Shown here: in pieces, positions 26,030-33,882 of the stretch
Layout: the number at the start of each line of letters is the position of its first letter
How positions within the stretch are numbered: the stretch's first letter is position 1
Source: Roseospira goensis
GTDB lineage: Bacteria; Pseudomonadota; Alphaproteobacteria; Rhodospirillales; Rhodospirillaceae
Assembly: GCF_014197795.1 (NCBI RefSeq)
Contig: NZ_JACIGI010000004.1
Coordinates: 1 to 64,000, forward strand
DNA length: 64,000 nt
Reading direction: 5' to 3'
Notes under the pieces: model-generated
What the model was told of the DNA's origin: nothing
Seen by the model: only the letters and a program-made list of their open reading frames with translations
Databases searched by the model: none
Made by a program: the position numbers and the translations under genes

Positions 26030-27306
26030 AGGTGTTGGTCCTGGGGGCCGGTGTCATCGGCACCACCACCGCCTGCCTGCTGGCCCGGGACGGCCATGCC
26101 GTCACCGTGGTCGACCGCCAGCCCGGCCCCGCGCTGGAAACCAGTTTCGCCAACGGTGGTCAGATCGCCGCCAGCCACGCCGAGCCGTGGGCCAGTCCGC
26201 GAACCCTGGTCAAGCTGGCACAGTGGATCGGTCGGGCCGACGCCCCGCTTCAGGTCCGTTGGTTGCGATGGGATCCGGCCCTGTGGTCCTGGGGCCTGAG
26301 GTTTCTGTACAACTGCCGGCCGGGGGCGCAGGCGCGCAACCTGGAGCGGGCCGTGCGTCTGGCCCTGTACAGCCGCCAGCGTCTGCGCCTGATGCGCGAG
26401 CAGGTGGCCCCCGAATACGACGGCCGCTCAAGCGGCATCCTTCACATCTACCGCGACCGGCGCAGCCTGCCGCAGGCGACGGCGGCGGCCGAACTGATGA
26501 CCGCCGCCGGCCTGGACCGCCACCCCGTGAGCATCGACGAGGCGGTGGCCCTGGAACCCGCGTTGGCGGACGTGGCGCCACACCTCGCCGGCGCCTTCTA
26601 CAGCCCGGACGACGAAAGCGGCGACGCCCACCTGTTCAGCCGCGCCATGGCCACCGAGGCCGAACGGCGCGGTGCGACGTTTCTCTACGACACCAAGGTG
26701 CATGGCCTGCTGCGCGCGTTGCGAGTGCCGCGTCGCGTAATGGGCGCCACCACCAGCCGCGGTCCCCTCACCGCCGACGCGGTGGTGCTGTGCCTGGGCA
26801 GCTATGCGCCGCGGGTCATGCGCACCATCGGCCTGTCGCTGCCGATCTACCCGGCCAAGGGCTATTCGATCACCCTGGACACGCGCGGCGCGCCCGCGGC
26901 CCCCACGGTCAGCGTGACCGACGACGAGCACCGCATGGTGTTCTCGCGCCTGGGCGACCGGTTGCGCTGCGCCGGCACCGCCGCCTTCGAGGGCTGGAAC
27001 ACCACGCTGAACCCGCGCCGGGTGGCGGTGACGATCCGGCATGCCCGATCGCTGTTCCCGCGCGGCGGCGACTACGACGACCCGCAGCCGTGGTGTGGCC
27101 TGCGGCCGGCGACACCGGATTCTGTCCCGATTCTCGGGGCTTATCCGAACATCGAAAACCTGTTTCTCAATACCGGGCATGGCACCATGGGGTGGACCAT
27201 GGCGGCGGGCTCGGCCCAGGTCACGGCGGATCTCATCACCGGCCGGACCCCGGGTCTGGACCTCAAGGGCCTGACCGCCCACCGGTTCCTGCGCTGGGAG
27301 CCGTAG
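26026..27306 (+). CDS. dadA: D-amino acid dehydrogenase (DadA-like FAD oxidoreductase)
   Basis: A ~426-residue FAD-dependent enzyme of the DAO family oxidising D-amino acids and passing electrons to the respiratory chain. The dinucleotide motif is VLGAGVIGTTTACLLARDG near the N-terminus, followed by SFANGGQIAASHAEPWASP, typical of DadA. The C-terminal FAD contact is NTGHGTMGWTMAAGSA. The GTG at 26026 puts the Rossmann strand at residue 2, as in the family; an in-frame ATG at 25981 would add 15 residues. The start is altered by a 17-bp tandem duplication that generates an overlapping mini-ORF. No alanine racemase lies nearby. Confidence 0.9.
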   Translation: MKVLVLGAGVIGTTTACLLARDGHAVTVVDRQPGPALETSFANGGQIAASHAEPWASPRTLVKLAQWIGRADAPLQVRWLRWDPALWSWGLRFLYNCRPGAQARNLERAVRLALYSRQRLRLMREQVAPEYDGRSSGILHIYRDRRSLPQATAAAELMTAAGLDRHPVSIDEAVALEPALADVAPHLAGAFYSPDDESGDAHLFSRAMATEAERRGATFLYDTKVHGLLRALRVPRRVMGATTSRGPLTADAVVLCLGSYAPRVMRTIGLSLPIYPAKGYSITLDTRGAPAAPTVSVTDDEHRMVFSRLGDRLRCAGTAAFEGWNTTLNPRRVAVTIRHARSLFPRGGDYDDPQPWCGLRPATPDSVPILGAYPNIENLFLNTGHGTMGWTMAAGSAQVTADLITGRTPGLDLKGLTAHRFLRWEP

Positions 27307-27475
27307 CGGGCCGCCCCTCCAGGCCGTCCGCCCCGGTGGTCCTGGACGGCCCTGGACGAGACCGGCGGGGATGCCAATGTGTACGGGACCGCCCCGCCGA
27401 CACCGGCTACCGTGCCGGTCCCTCCCCGGTCCCGACCCCCGACCCCCGACCTCTTGTCTCCGGGAGCGTAGTGTT

Positions 27476-28879
27476 GTGAGTGAAACGTCCTTCGACATCG
27501 TGGTCGTCGGCGGCGGCCCCGGTGGCTACGTCGCCGCCATCCGGGCGGCCCAGCTCGGCCTTCGAGCCGCCGTGGTGGAGCGCGAGCATCTGGGCGGCAT
27601 CTGCCTGAACTGGGGCTGCATCCCGACCAAGGCCCTGCTGCGCACGGCCGAGGTCTACCGCACCCTGCGCCATGCCAGCGACTTCGGCCTGGAGGCCGAC
27701 GGCGTGCGCTTCGACCTGGGCAAGGTGGTCAAACGGTCGCGGACGGTCGCCGGCCAACTGGCGCGCGGCGTCGGGCACCTGCTGAAGAAGAACAAGGTGA
27801 CGGTGATCGACGGCCATGGCGTGCTGAAGGGCGGCGGTCGGCTGGCCGTGCACAAGGACGGCGCGACGGTCTCGGAGCTGTCGGCCCGCCACATCATCCT
27901 GGCCACCGGCGCCCGTGCCCGGGTGCTGCCGGGGCTGGAGCCGGACGGCCGCCTGGTGTGGACCTACAAGGAGGCCATGGTCCCGGAGGCCATGCCCCAG
28001 TCCCTGCTGGTGATCGGGTCCGGGGCCATCGGGATCGAATTCGCCAGCTTTTTCCACGAGATGGGCGCCGAGACCACCGTGGTCGAGGTGATGGACCGGA
28101 TCGTGCCGGCCGAGGACCCGGAGATCTCCGCCTTCGCCCGTAAGCGGTTCGAGAAGGACGGCCTGACCATCCACACCGAGACCCAGGTCAAGGCGCTGAC
28201 CCGCCACGACAACGCCGTCACCTGTACCCTTGCCGGCAAGGACGGCGCCACCCGCGAGATCACGGTGGATCGCGTCATCCTGGCCGTGGGCATTGTCGGT
28301 AACGTCGAGGACATCGGCCTGGAGCAGACCAAGGTCGAGGTCGAGCGCGGCCACGTGGTCACCGACGGCTACGGCCGCACCGCCGAGCCCGGCGTCTATG
28401 CCATCGGCGACCTGACGGGGCCGCCCTGGCTCGCCCACAAGGCCAGCCACGAGGGCGTGGTCTGCGTCGAGGCCATCGCCGGCGTCGAGGGCGTACACCC
28501 GCTCGACCCCCGCCGCATTCCGGGCTGCACCTACTGCCACCCGCAGATCGCCAGCGTCGGCCTGTCGGAAGAGAAGGCCCGCGCCGCCGGCCACGAGGTG
28601 CGCGTCGGCCGCTTCCCGTTCGTCGGCAACGGCAAGGCGCTGGCCCTGGGCGAGCCCGACGGGATGGTCAAGACCGTGTTCGACGCGGGCACCGGGGAGC
28701 TCCTGGGGGCGCACATGATCGGCGCCGAGGTCACCGAGCTGATCCAGGGCTACGCCGTCGCCATGACCCTGGAGAGCACCGAGGCGGAGTTGATGCATAC
28801 CGTCTTCCCCCACCCCACCCTGTCCGAGATGATGCACGAGTCCGTTCTTGACGCCTACGGACGGGCCATCCATTTCTAA
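27476..28879 (+). CDS. lpdA: Dihydrolipoyl dehydrogenase
   Basis: A 467-residue E3 component of 2-oxoacid dehydrogenase complexes, reoxidising dihydrolipoyl groups with NAD. FAD motif [13 protein letters not shown], the redox disulfide in [16 protein letters not shown] motif [15 protein letters not shown], second FAD contact YAIGDL, and the C-terminal active-site HPHPTLSE (read [15 protein letters not shown]) are all present. The GTG at 27476 follows GGGAG by 9 nt. E1 and E2 genes are not adjacent upstream; lipA follows after 4 nt, so lipoate metabolism is the likely link. Confidence 0.95.
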   Translation: MSETSFDIVVVGGGPGGYVAAIRAAQLGLRAAVVEREHLGGICLNWGCIPTKALLRTAEVYRTLRHASDFGLEADGVRFDLGKVVKRSRTVAGQLARGVGHLLKKNKVTVIDGHGVLKGGGRLAVHKDGATVSELSARHIILATGARARVLPGLEPDGRLVWTYKEAMVPEAMPQSLLVIGSGAIGIEFASFFHEMGAETTVVEVMDRIVPAEDPEISAFARKRFEKDGLTIHTETQVKALTRHDNAVTCTLAGKDGATREITVDRVILAVGIVGNVEDIGLEQTKVEVERGHVVTDGYGRTAEPGVYAIGDLTGPPWLAHKASHEGVVCVEAIAGVEGVHPLDPRRIPGCTYCHPQIASVGLSEEKARAAGHEVRVGRFPFVGNGKALALGEPDGMVKTVFDAGTGELLGAHMIGAEVTELIQGYAVAMTLESTEAELMHTVFPHPTLSEMMHESVLDAYGRAIHF

Positions 28880-28883
28880 GCCC

Positions 28884-29858
28884 ATGAATGACATGCCCAT
28901 GACATCGTCGGAGTCCGAGACGGCCGCGCCGCGGCCGCGCCATCCCGAGAAGGCCCATCGTCCGGACCAGGCGTCGCCGCGCAAGCCGGCCTGGATCCGC
29001 GCCAAGGCCCCGACCTCGCGGGAGGCCGCCGAGGTGCGGCGCCTGATGCGGGACAAGAAGCTGGCCACGGTGTGCGAGGAGGCCGCCTGCCCGAACATCG
29101 GGGAGTGCTGGAAGCGGCGCCACGCCACCTTCATGATCCTGGGCGAGACCTGTACCCGCGCCTGCGCCTTCTGCAACGTGCGCACCGGCCGACCCGATGC
29201 CCTCGATCCCGACGAACCCGACCGGGTGATCGAGTCCGTGGCCGCCATGGCGCTCAAGCACGTGGTCATCACCTCCGTGGACCGTGACGACCTGGCGGAC
29301 GGCGGTGCCCGCCAGTTCCAGCGCTGTGTCGCGGGGATTCACGCCGCCGCGCCGGGCACCACGGTGGAAATCCTGACCCCGGACTTCCGCGACAAGGCCG
29401 GCGCGCTTGAGACGGTGATGGAGACGCCGCCCGAGGTCTTCAATCACAACCTGGAGACCGTGCCGCGCCTATACCCGTCGATCCGCCCGGGCGCGCGCTA
29501 CTTCGCCAGCCTGCGGCTGTTGCAGCGGGCCAAGGAACTGGCCCCCGAGGTGTTCACCAAGTCCGGCATCATGGTCGGCCTGGGCGAGACCCGCGAGGAG
29601 GTGCTCCAGGTCATGGACGACCTGCGCGCCGCCGACGTCGATTTCCTGACCATCGGTCAGTACCTGCAACCGACCCGCAAGCATGCCGCCGTCGACCGCT
29701 ACGTCACGCCGGAGGAGTTCGAGGACTACGCCCGCCTTGCCCGGGCCAAGGGGTTCCTGCTGGTCTCGGCCACGCCGCTGACCCGGTCCTCCTACCATGC
29801 CGACCGCGACTTCGAGGCGCTGCGCGCCGCCCGCTTGGACCGCCTGAGGACCGCCTGA
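28884..29858 (+). CDS. lipA: Lipoyl synthase (radical SAM)
   Basis: A 324-residue enzyme inserting sulfur at C6 and C8 of octanoyl groups on lipoyl domains. The auxiliary cluster is carried by [12 protein letters not shown], the radical-SAM cluster by [10 protein letters not shown], and the conserved C-terminal Ser ligand is in LTRSSYHAD. The ATG at 28884 is 4 nt after lpdA; an in-frame ATG at 28848 would overlap lpdA. Neighbours lpdA (uses lipoyl groups) and the Coq10/RatA-like gene 4 nt downstream suggest one operon. LipB is not in the window. Confidence 0.96.
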   Translation: MNDMPMTSSESETAAPRPRHPEKAHRPDQASPRKPAWIRAKAPTSREAAEVRRLMRDKKLATVCEEAACPNIGECWKRRHATFMILGETCTRACAFCNVRTGRPDALDPDEPDRVIESVAAMALKHVVITSVDRDDLADGGARQFQRCVAGIHAAAPGTTVEILTPDFRDKAGALETVMETPPEVFNHNLETVPRLYPSIRPGARYFASLRLLQRAKELAPEVFTKSGIMVGLGETREEVLQVMDDLRAADVDFLTIGQYLQPTRKHAAVDRYVTPEEFEDYARLARAKGFLLVSATPLTRSSYHADRDFEALRAARLDRLRTA

Positions 29859-29862
29859 TCCC

Positions 29863-30348
29863 ATGCCCACACACGCCGAAAAGCGGTTTCTGCCCTACGA
29901 GCCGTGGCAGCTCTATGATCTGGTCGCGGACGTCGAGAAGTATCCCAAGTTCCTGCCGTGGTGCCTGGCGTCGCGCATCAAGAAGCGCGAGGGCAACGTC
30001 TTCTATGCCGACCTGGTGATTGGCTTCAAGATGGTGCGGGAGCGGTTCACATCCCGCGTCACCCTGACCAGCGGCGAACGGATCGACGTGTCCTACACGG
30101 AAGGGCCATTCCAGTATCTCAACAATCACTGGATTTTCGAGCCCACCGAGGGGGGCACCGTCATCGACTTCTATGTCGATTTCGAGTTCCGCTCGGCGTT
30201 CCTGCAGAAGATCATGGGCGCGCTGTTCAACGAGGCGGTCCGGCGCATGGTCGCGGCTTTCGAACGCCGCGCCGAGCAGCTTTACGGGCGCGCACCAGCC
30301 TCACCGGGCCGGCCGCCCAAGCCGCGGCCGAGCCCGTCGACCCTGTAG
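29863..30348 (+). CDS. Coq10/RatA-like START-domain protein
   Basis: A 161-residue member of the polyketide-cyclase/START family, subgroup Coq10/RatA. The family N-terminus HAEKRFLPYEPWQLYDLVADVEKYPKF is intact (only parts quoted), and the LNNHWIFEP segment and FNEAVRRMVAAFERRA helix are typical. Coq10 binds ubiquinone and supports its use in the respiratory chain; the RatA toxin name comes from E. coli. In alphaproteobacteria the gene commonly follows lipA, as here, which supports a respiratory rather than toxin role. A Pro-rich tail ends the protein. Confidence 0.88.
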   Translation: MPTHAEKRFLPYEPWQLYDLVADVEKYPKFLPWCLASRIKKREGNVFYADLVIGFKMVRERFTSRVTLTSGERIDVSYTEGPFQYLNNHWIFEPTEGGTVIDFYVDFEFRSAFLQKIMGALFNEAVRRMVAAFERRAEQLYGRAPASPGRPPKPRPSPSTL

Positions 30349-30361
30349 CCGGTCGACAGGC

Positions 30362-31180
30362 ATGGCGCGGCGGCGCGACACAGACGCGGGACGCGACCGG
30401 GCGGGGACGGGCATGGCCGCGGGCATTGGAGCAGCAAGGGCGATTGTCGGCGGAGCGGTGGTCTGGGCCGCGCTCACGGGCGGAGCCATCGCCCAGATGG
30501 ACGGACGGGCGGACGGCGGGGCGGAGAGCGCCGAGGACGCGGCCGGTCCAACCCTCACGGTCAGCGAGGACGAGGCCCGCGCCTGCGCCGCGCGGCTGGA
30601 GCCGATGGCGGCCAGCTTCCCGGACCCGACCGAGGCCCTCTATCTGCGGCGCCTGGGCGAGACGGCCTTCCAGGTCTGGGCGCCGCGCGGCACCACACCG
30701 GACGCGCCCCTGCAACCCTGGTGCATCACGACCCTGACGGCCATTGCGGAAACGTCCTTTCTAGATGCCACCAACCGCGCCACGGTCATGAAGCTGGTCG
30801 CCGGCGCTGGCCCCGAACCGCCGCCCGCACGCGCGGCGGCCCCCGCACCCGAGGCGACGCCCGCGCCGGCCCCGACGGTCGTCCTGGAAGAGACCGAGGA
30901 GGCCGCGCCGCGCGGCCTGCCCGCGGCGTTCCAGCGCCTTCCACCGCGCGGCGGACGCTCCGCGCCCACGGTCGGCATTCCGGTGGCGGCGGACGGCGGG
31001 GGACTGCCGGACGCGGTGAGCGCCGGCGCGGCCGCCTGCCGCGCCGAGGGTGGCCAGCCCACGGCGGTGTTCACACGCCTGACCGGTGAGGCCCTGGCCG
31101 CCGCCTGCCGGCGACCGGACGGCACCGAGACCCCCTTGCCGGCCCTCGCCGCCCATCTGGGCGCCACGGCGGCGCGCTGA
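30362..31180 (+). CDS. Exported protein of unknown function
   Basis: A 272-residue protein (255 if the in-frame ATG at 30413 is used, which gives a cleaner signal peptide ending GGAIAQ). The mature part has a first domain around residues 65-150 with Cys in RACAARLEP and WCITTLTAIAE, which could form a disulfide. A Pro/Ala-rich linker follows, then a C-terminal region with Cys in AACRAEGG and AAACRRPDG. No recognised family. It lies 13 nt after the Coq10/RatA-like gene and before tRNA-Glu. Confidence 0.6.
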   Translation: MARRRDTDAGRDRAGTGMAAGIGAARAIVGGAVVWAALTGGAIAQMDGRADGGAESAEDAAGPTLTVSEDEARACAARLEPMAASFPDPTEALYLRRLGETAFQVWAPRGTTPDAPLQPWCITTLTAIAETSFLDATNRATVMKLVAGAGPEPPPARAAAPAPEATPAPAPTVVLEETEEAAPRGLPAAFQRLPPRGGRSAPTVGIPVAADGGGLPDAVSAGAAACRAEGGQPTAVFTRLTGEALAAACRRPDGTETPLPALAAHLGATAAR

Positions 31181-31219
31181 CCGGCGGCGCGCGCGCTCCA
31201 CGATCCCCCAACCATGGTG

Positions 31220-31248
31220 TTGACACGGCCCGGCGCTGACCGTAGAAC
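31220..31248 (+). promoter_or_regulatory. Promoter of tRNA-Glu
   Basis: TTGACA at 31220-31225 matches the sigma-70 -35 consensus exactly. After a 17-nt spacer, TAGAAC at 31243-31248 serves as -10. Transcription would start near 31255, about 9 nt before the tRNA at 31264. Confidence 0.8.
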
Positions 31249-31263
31249 AGCCGCCTAAACCGG

Positions 31264-31339
31264 GTCCCCTTCGTCTAGAGGCCTAGGACACCGCCCTTTC
31301 ACGGCGGCAACAGGGGTTCGAATCCCCTAGGGGACGCCA
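31264..31339 (+). tRNA. tRNA-Glu (anticodon TTC)
   Basis: A 76-nt cloverleaf. The acceptor stem pairs GTCCCCT (31264-31270) with AGGGGAC (31329-31335); G36 is the discriminator and CCA (31337-31339) is encoded. The anticodon stem CCGCC/GGCGG (31291-31295, 31303-31307) encloses loop CTTTCAC with anticodon TTC at 31298-31300. The T arm is AGGGG-TTCGAAT-CCCCT. A near-consensus promoter precedes it. Confidence 0.97.
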
Positions 31340-31453
31340 CGTCATTCAGGAGTGCGCGGCTGCCTGTGGGCGGCTGTGGTGGTCACGGCGGCGGGATACT
31401 CGCCTGACCTGTTGGGGCCCGACCTGGACCCGAGACTGCTCCGGACCCCGCCA

Positions 31454-32761
31454 ATGACCCCCGCGCCCGCTCCCGTTTTGTCCCGGCCACTGTCCGTGGC
31501 CGTCCTCGTCACACTGGCGCGCGGTCCCGGCGCCGGGGGACACGTCAAGTGCTGGGAGCGGTTCGCGGAGGCGGCGGCCACCCTGCCCTCCGGCCCGCTC
31601 GACCTGACCATCTACACCATGGCCGACACCGAGGCGGTGGAGCCGCTGGCCCCCCACGTGCGGCATCATGCGCTGCCCCCGGTGCTGGGCACCGCCCGCA
31701 TCCCGTTCCTGGAGCAGGGCGCCGGTCACACCGACCTGGCGCCCCATCACCGCCGCTTGGCCCGCCTGTTGCGGCGGCACGACGTGCTGCACGCCACCGA
31801 CACCTTCACCTTCTCGCGCACCGCCCAGCGGGTTGCCCGCGCCCGGGATGCCGGCCTTGTGGCCTCGGTCCACACCGACCTGCCGGCCTTCACCACCGTC
31901 TATTCCCGCGAGATCCTGGCCCGCCTGACCGGCACCGGCCGGATCGGACGCTGGCTTCTGGACGGGCTCGACCTGCCGGGACGCCTGGGTCGCAACGCCG
32001 GCCGCACGGTCGCCCGCGTCCTGACCGCCTGCGACCGTGTGCTGGTGTCCAAGGACGCCGACCGCGCCCTGGCCACGCGGGCGGTGGGGGCGGACCGGGT
32101 GGCGTGGTTGCGGCGCGGCCTCGACCTGGACCGCTTCCATCCGCGCCACCGCGACCGCGCCCACCTGCGCCTGGACCTGGGCGTGCCGGCAGACCGTCCG
32201 CTGCTGCTGTTCGTGGGCCGCGCCGACGACAGCAAGCGGGTCATGACCCTGGCCCGCGCCGCCCGTCTGCTGCGGGACGCGGGCCATCCGCTGCATGTCC
32301 TGGTCGTCGGGGCCGGCAATCGCCGCGACGACATCCTGGCCCTGCTCGGCCCCGACGACGTCACCGCCCCCGGCACACTGCCGCAGGACGTTCTGCCGGC
32401 ACTCTATGCCAGCGCCGATCTGTTCGTGTTCCCATCGGAGAGCGAGGTCTCGCCCAACGTGGTGCTGGAGGCCCGCGCCAGCGGCCTGCCGGTGGTGCTC
32501 TCGGCCCGCGATGGCGGCGCGCGTTTCGTGCGCGCCCACGGCCTGGACGGGGTCCTGGTGGACGGCCCCGACCCGGCCGCCTGGGCGAGCGCCCTCGCCC
32601 CGCTGCTGGCCGATACAGACACCCGGGCGGCGCTTGGCACCCGGGCGCGCGCCATCGTCGAGCAGACGGTGCCGTCGTGGCGTGACGTTTTAGAGGCCGA
32701 CCTGCTGCCGGTCTGGCGGGCGGCCGCACGCGACCACGGCCGCGCGGAGCCTCGCCTATGA
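31454..32761 (+). CDS. Family-4 glycosyltransferase
   Basis: A 435-residue GT-B enzyme. The donor-domain start is LLLFVGRADDSKRV, and the EX7E region is SESEVSPNVVLEARASGLPVV with SEVSPNVVLE spanning the two Glu. The N-terminal acceptor domain holds HVKCWERFAEAA and HATDTFTFSRTAQ, which bears some similarity to transferases acting on lipid-linked or phosphatidyl acceptors. Its stop overlaps the next start codon (ATGA at 32758-32761), coupling it to a flippase-like membrane protein. A glycolipid or surface polysaccharide role is inferred from that pairing. Confidence 0.88.
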   Translation: MTPAPAPVLSRPLSVAVLVTLARGPGAGGHVKCWERFAEAAATLPSGPLDLTIYTMADTEAVEPLAPHVRHHALPPVLGTARIPFLEQGAGHTDLAPHHRRLARLLRRHDVLHATDTFTFSRTAQRVARARDAGLVASVHTDLPAFTTVYSREILARLTGTGRIGRWLLDGLDLPGRLGRNAGRTVARVLTACDRVLVSKDADRALATRAVGADRVAWLRRGLDLDRFHPRHRDRAHLRLDLGVPADRPLLLFVGRADDSKRVMTLARAARLLRDAGHPLHVLVVGAGNRRDDILALLGPDDVTAPGTLPQDVLPALYASADLFVFPSESEVSPNVVLEARASGLPVVLSARDGGARFVRAHGLDGVLVDGPDPAAWASALAPLLADTDTRAALGTRARAIVEQTVPSWRDVLEADLLPVWRAAARDHGRAEPRL

Positions 32762-33756
32762 GCCCGCGCGCCCTGGTGGTGACGGCGCTCAAGGCGGCGG
32801 TCTCGCTCGGCCTGCTGGCGATCATCCTGGCCGGCGTCGACATCGGCGCCCTGTGGGCGCGCCTGGACGCCGACGTGGCCCTGGCGGCCGCCGCCGCCCT
32901 TGTGCTGCTGCAGGTCCAGGCCGCGGGGGCGGCGGCGCGCTGGCGCCTGGTGCTGGCGGTGCACGACCGGCCCCTGCCCTACCCGGCCGCCTGGCGCAAC
33001 GTGCTGCTGGGGCTGTTCGGCAACCAGGCCATGCCGTCGACCATCGGCGGCGACGCGCTCCGCCTGTGGAACGGCTGGCGCCTGGGCCTGCCGATCGGGC
33101 TGGCGACACGGACGCTGGTGGTGGACCGGGTGTTCAGCTTCCTGGGCCTGATCCTGCTGTGCGTCGCCGGGCTGCCGGTGCTGGCGGCGCGGGCCGAGGA
33201 CCCGCTGGTGGCGCGCGGCCTGCTGATCCTGGTGCTGGGGGGCCTCGCGTGCCTGCTGGTGCTGCTGGCGCTGCGCCTGCTGCCGTCCGGCCTGACGGGG
33301 CGCGCTGCGGTGCGTCCGTTCGTCGCCCTGTCGGACTCGGCGTGGCGGGTTCTGGGGAGCCGGCGGGCGCTGCCGCCGGTTCTCGGCCTGATGCTGCTGC
33401 CGCACCTGCTCGACATCACCGTGGTGTGGCTGTACGCCCTGGCGCTGGGCGTCGCGGCCCCGTGGTGGACCATCGCCCTGGTGTTCCCGCCGGCGATCCT
33501 GACCGCCGCGGTGCCGGTGTCCATCGCCGGCTGGGGCCTGCGCGAGGGCGCGCTGGTGCTGGGCTTCAGCCTGGTCGGTCTGCCGGGGGACGTGGCCTTG
33601 GCGTGCTCCCTGCTGTACGGCGTGTCGGCGGTGGTGACCGGACTGATCGGCGCGGCCATCTGGACCGTCGGCGACCGCGACGGCCTGGCGTCGTTGGGTC
33701 GGGCGCGGCGCGAGGCCGCCACCCTGCCGACCGATACCGAAGAGTCCGCCGACTGA
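32758..33756 (+). CDS. Flippase-like membrane protein (lysylphosphatidylglycerol synthase TM family)
   Basis: A 332-residue inner-membrane protein with about 7-8 hydrophobic segments. The conserved signature of the LPG_synthase_TM/UPF0104 family is seen in NQAMPSTIGGDALRLW near residue 95 and in PVSIAGWGLREGALVLG near residue 250. It has no aminoacyl-transferase domain, so it is not MprF itself; stand-alone members are thought to flip or handle glycolipids. It is translationally coupled to the upstream glycosyltransferase. Confidence 0.88.
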   Translation: MSPRALVVTALKAAVSLGLLAIILAGVDIGALWARLDADVALAAAAALVLLQVQAAGAAARWRLVLAVHDRPLPYPAAWRNVLLGLFGNQAMPSTIGGDALRLWNGWRLGLPIGLATRTLVVDRVFSFLGLILLCVAGLPVLAARAEDPLVARGLLILVLGGLACLLVLLALRLLPSGLTGRAAVRPFVALSDSAWRVLGSRRALPPVLGLMLLPHLLDITVVWLYALALGVAAPWWTIALVFPPAILTAAVPVSIAGWGLREGALVLGFSLVGLPGDVALACSLLYGVSAVVTGLIGAAIWTVGDRDGLASLGRARREAATLPTDTEESAD

Positions 33757-33882
33757 CCATCACGCGACGGGCGCGGCGACGCCCCCCAGGGCTTGTGTTT
33801 CCCGCCCGGGAGACCATCTGCTCTGAGATATTGCCCCCGTATCGCCCACCACACGGCCCCCACACGGCCCTGGGATCGCCGC

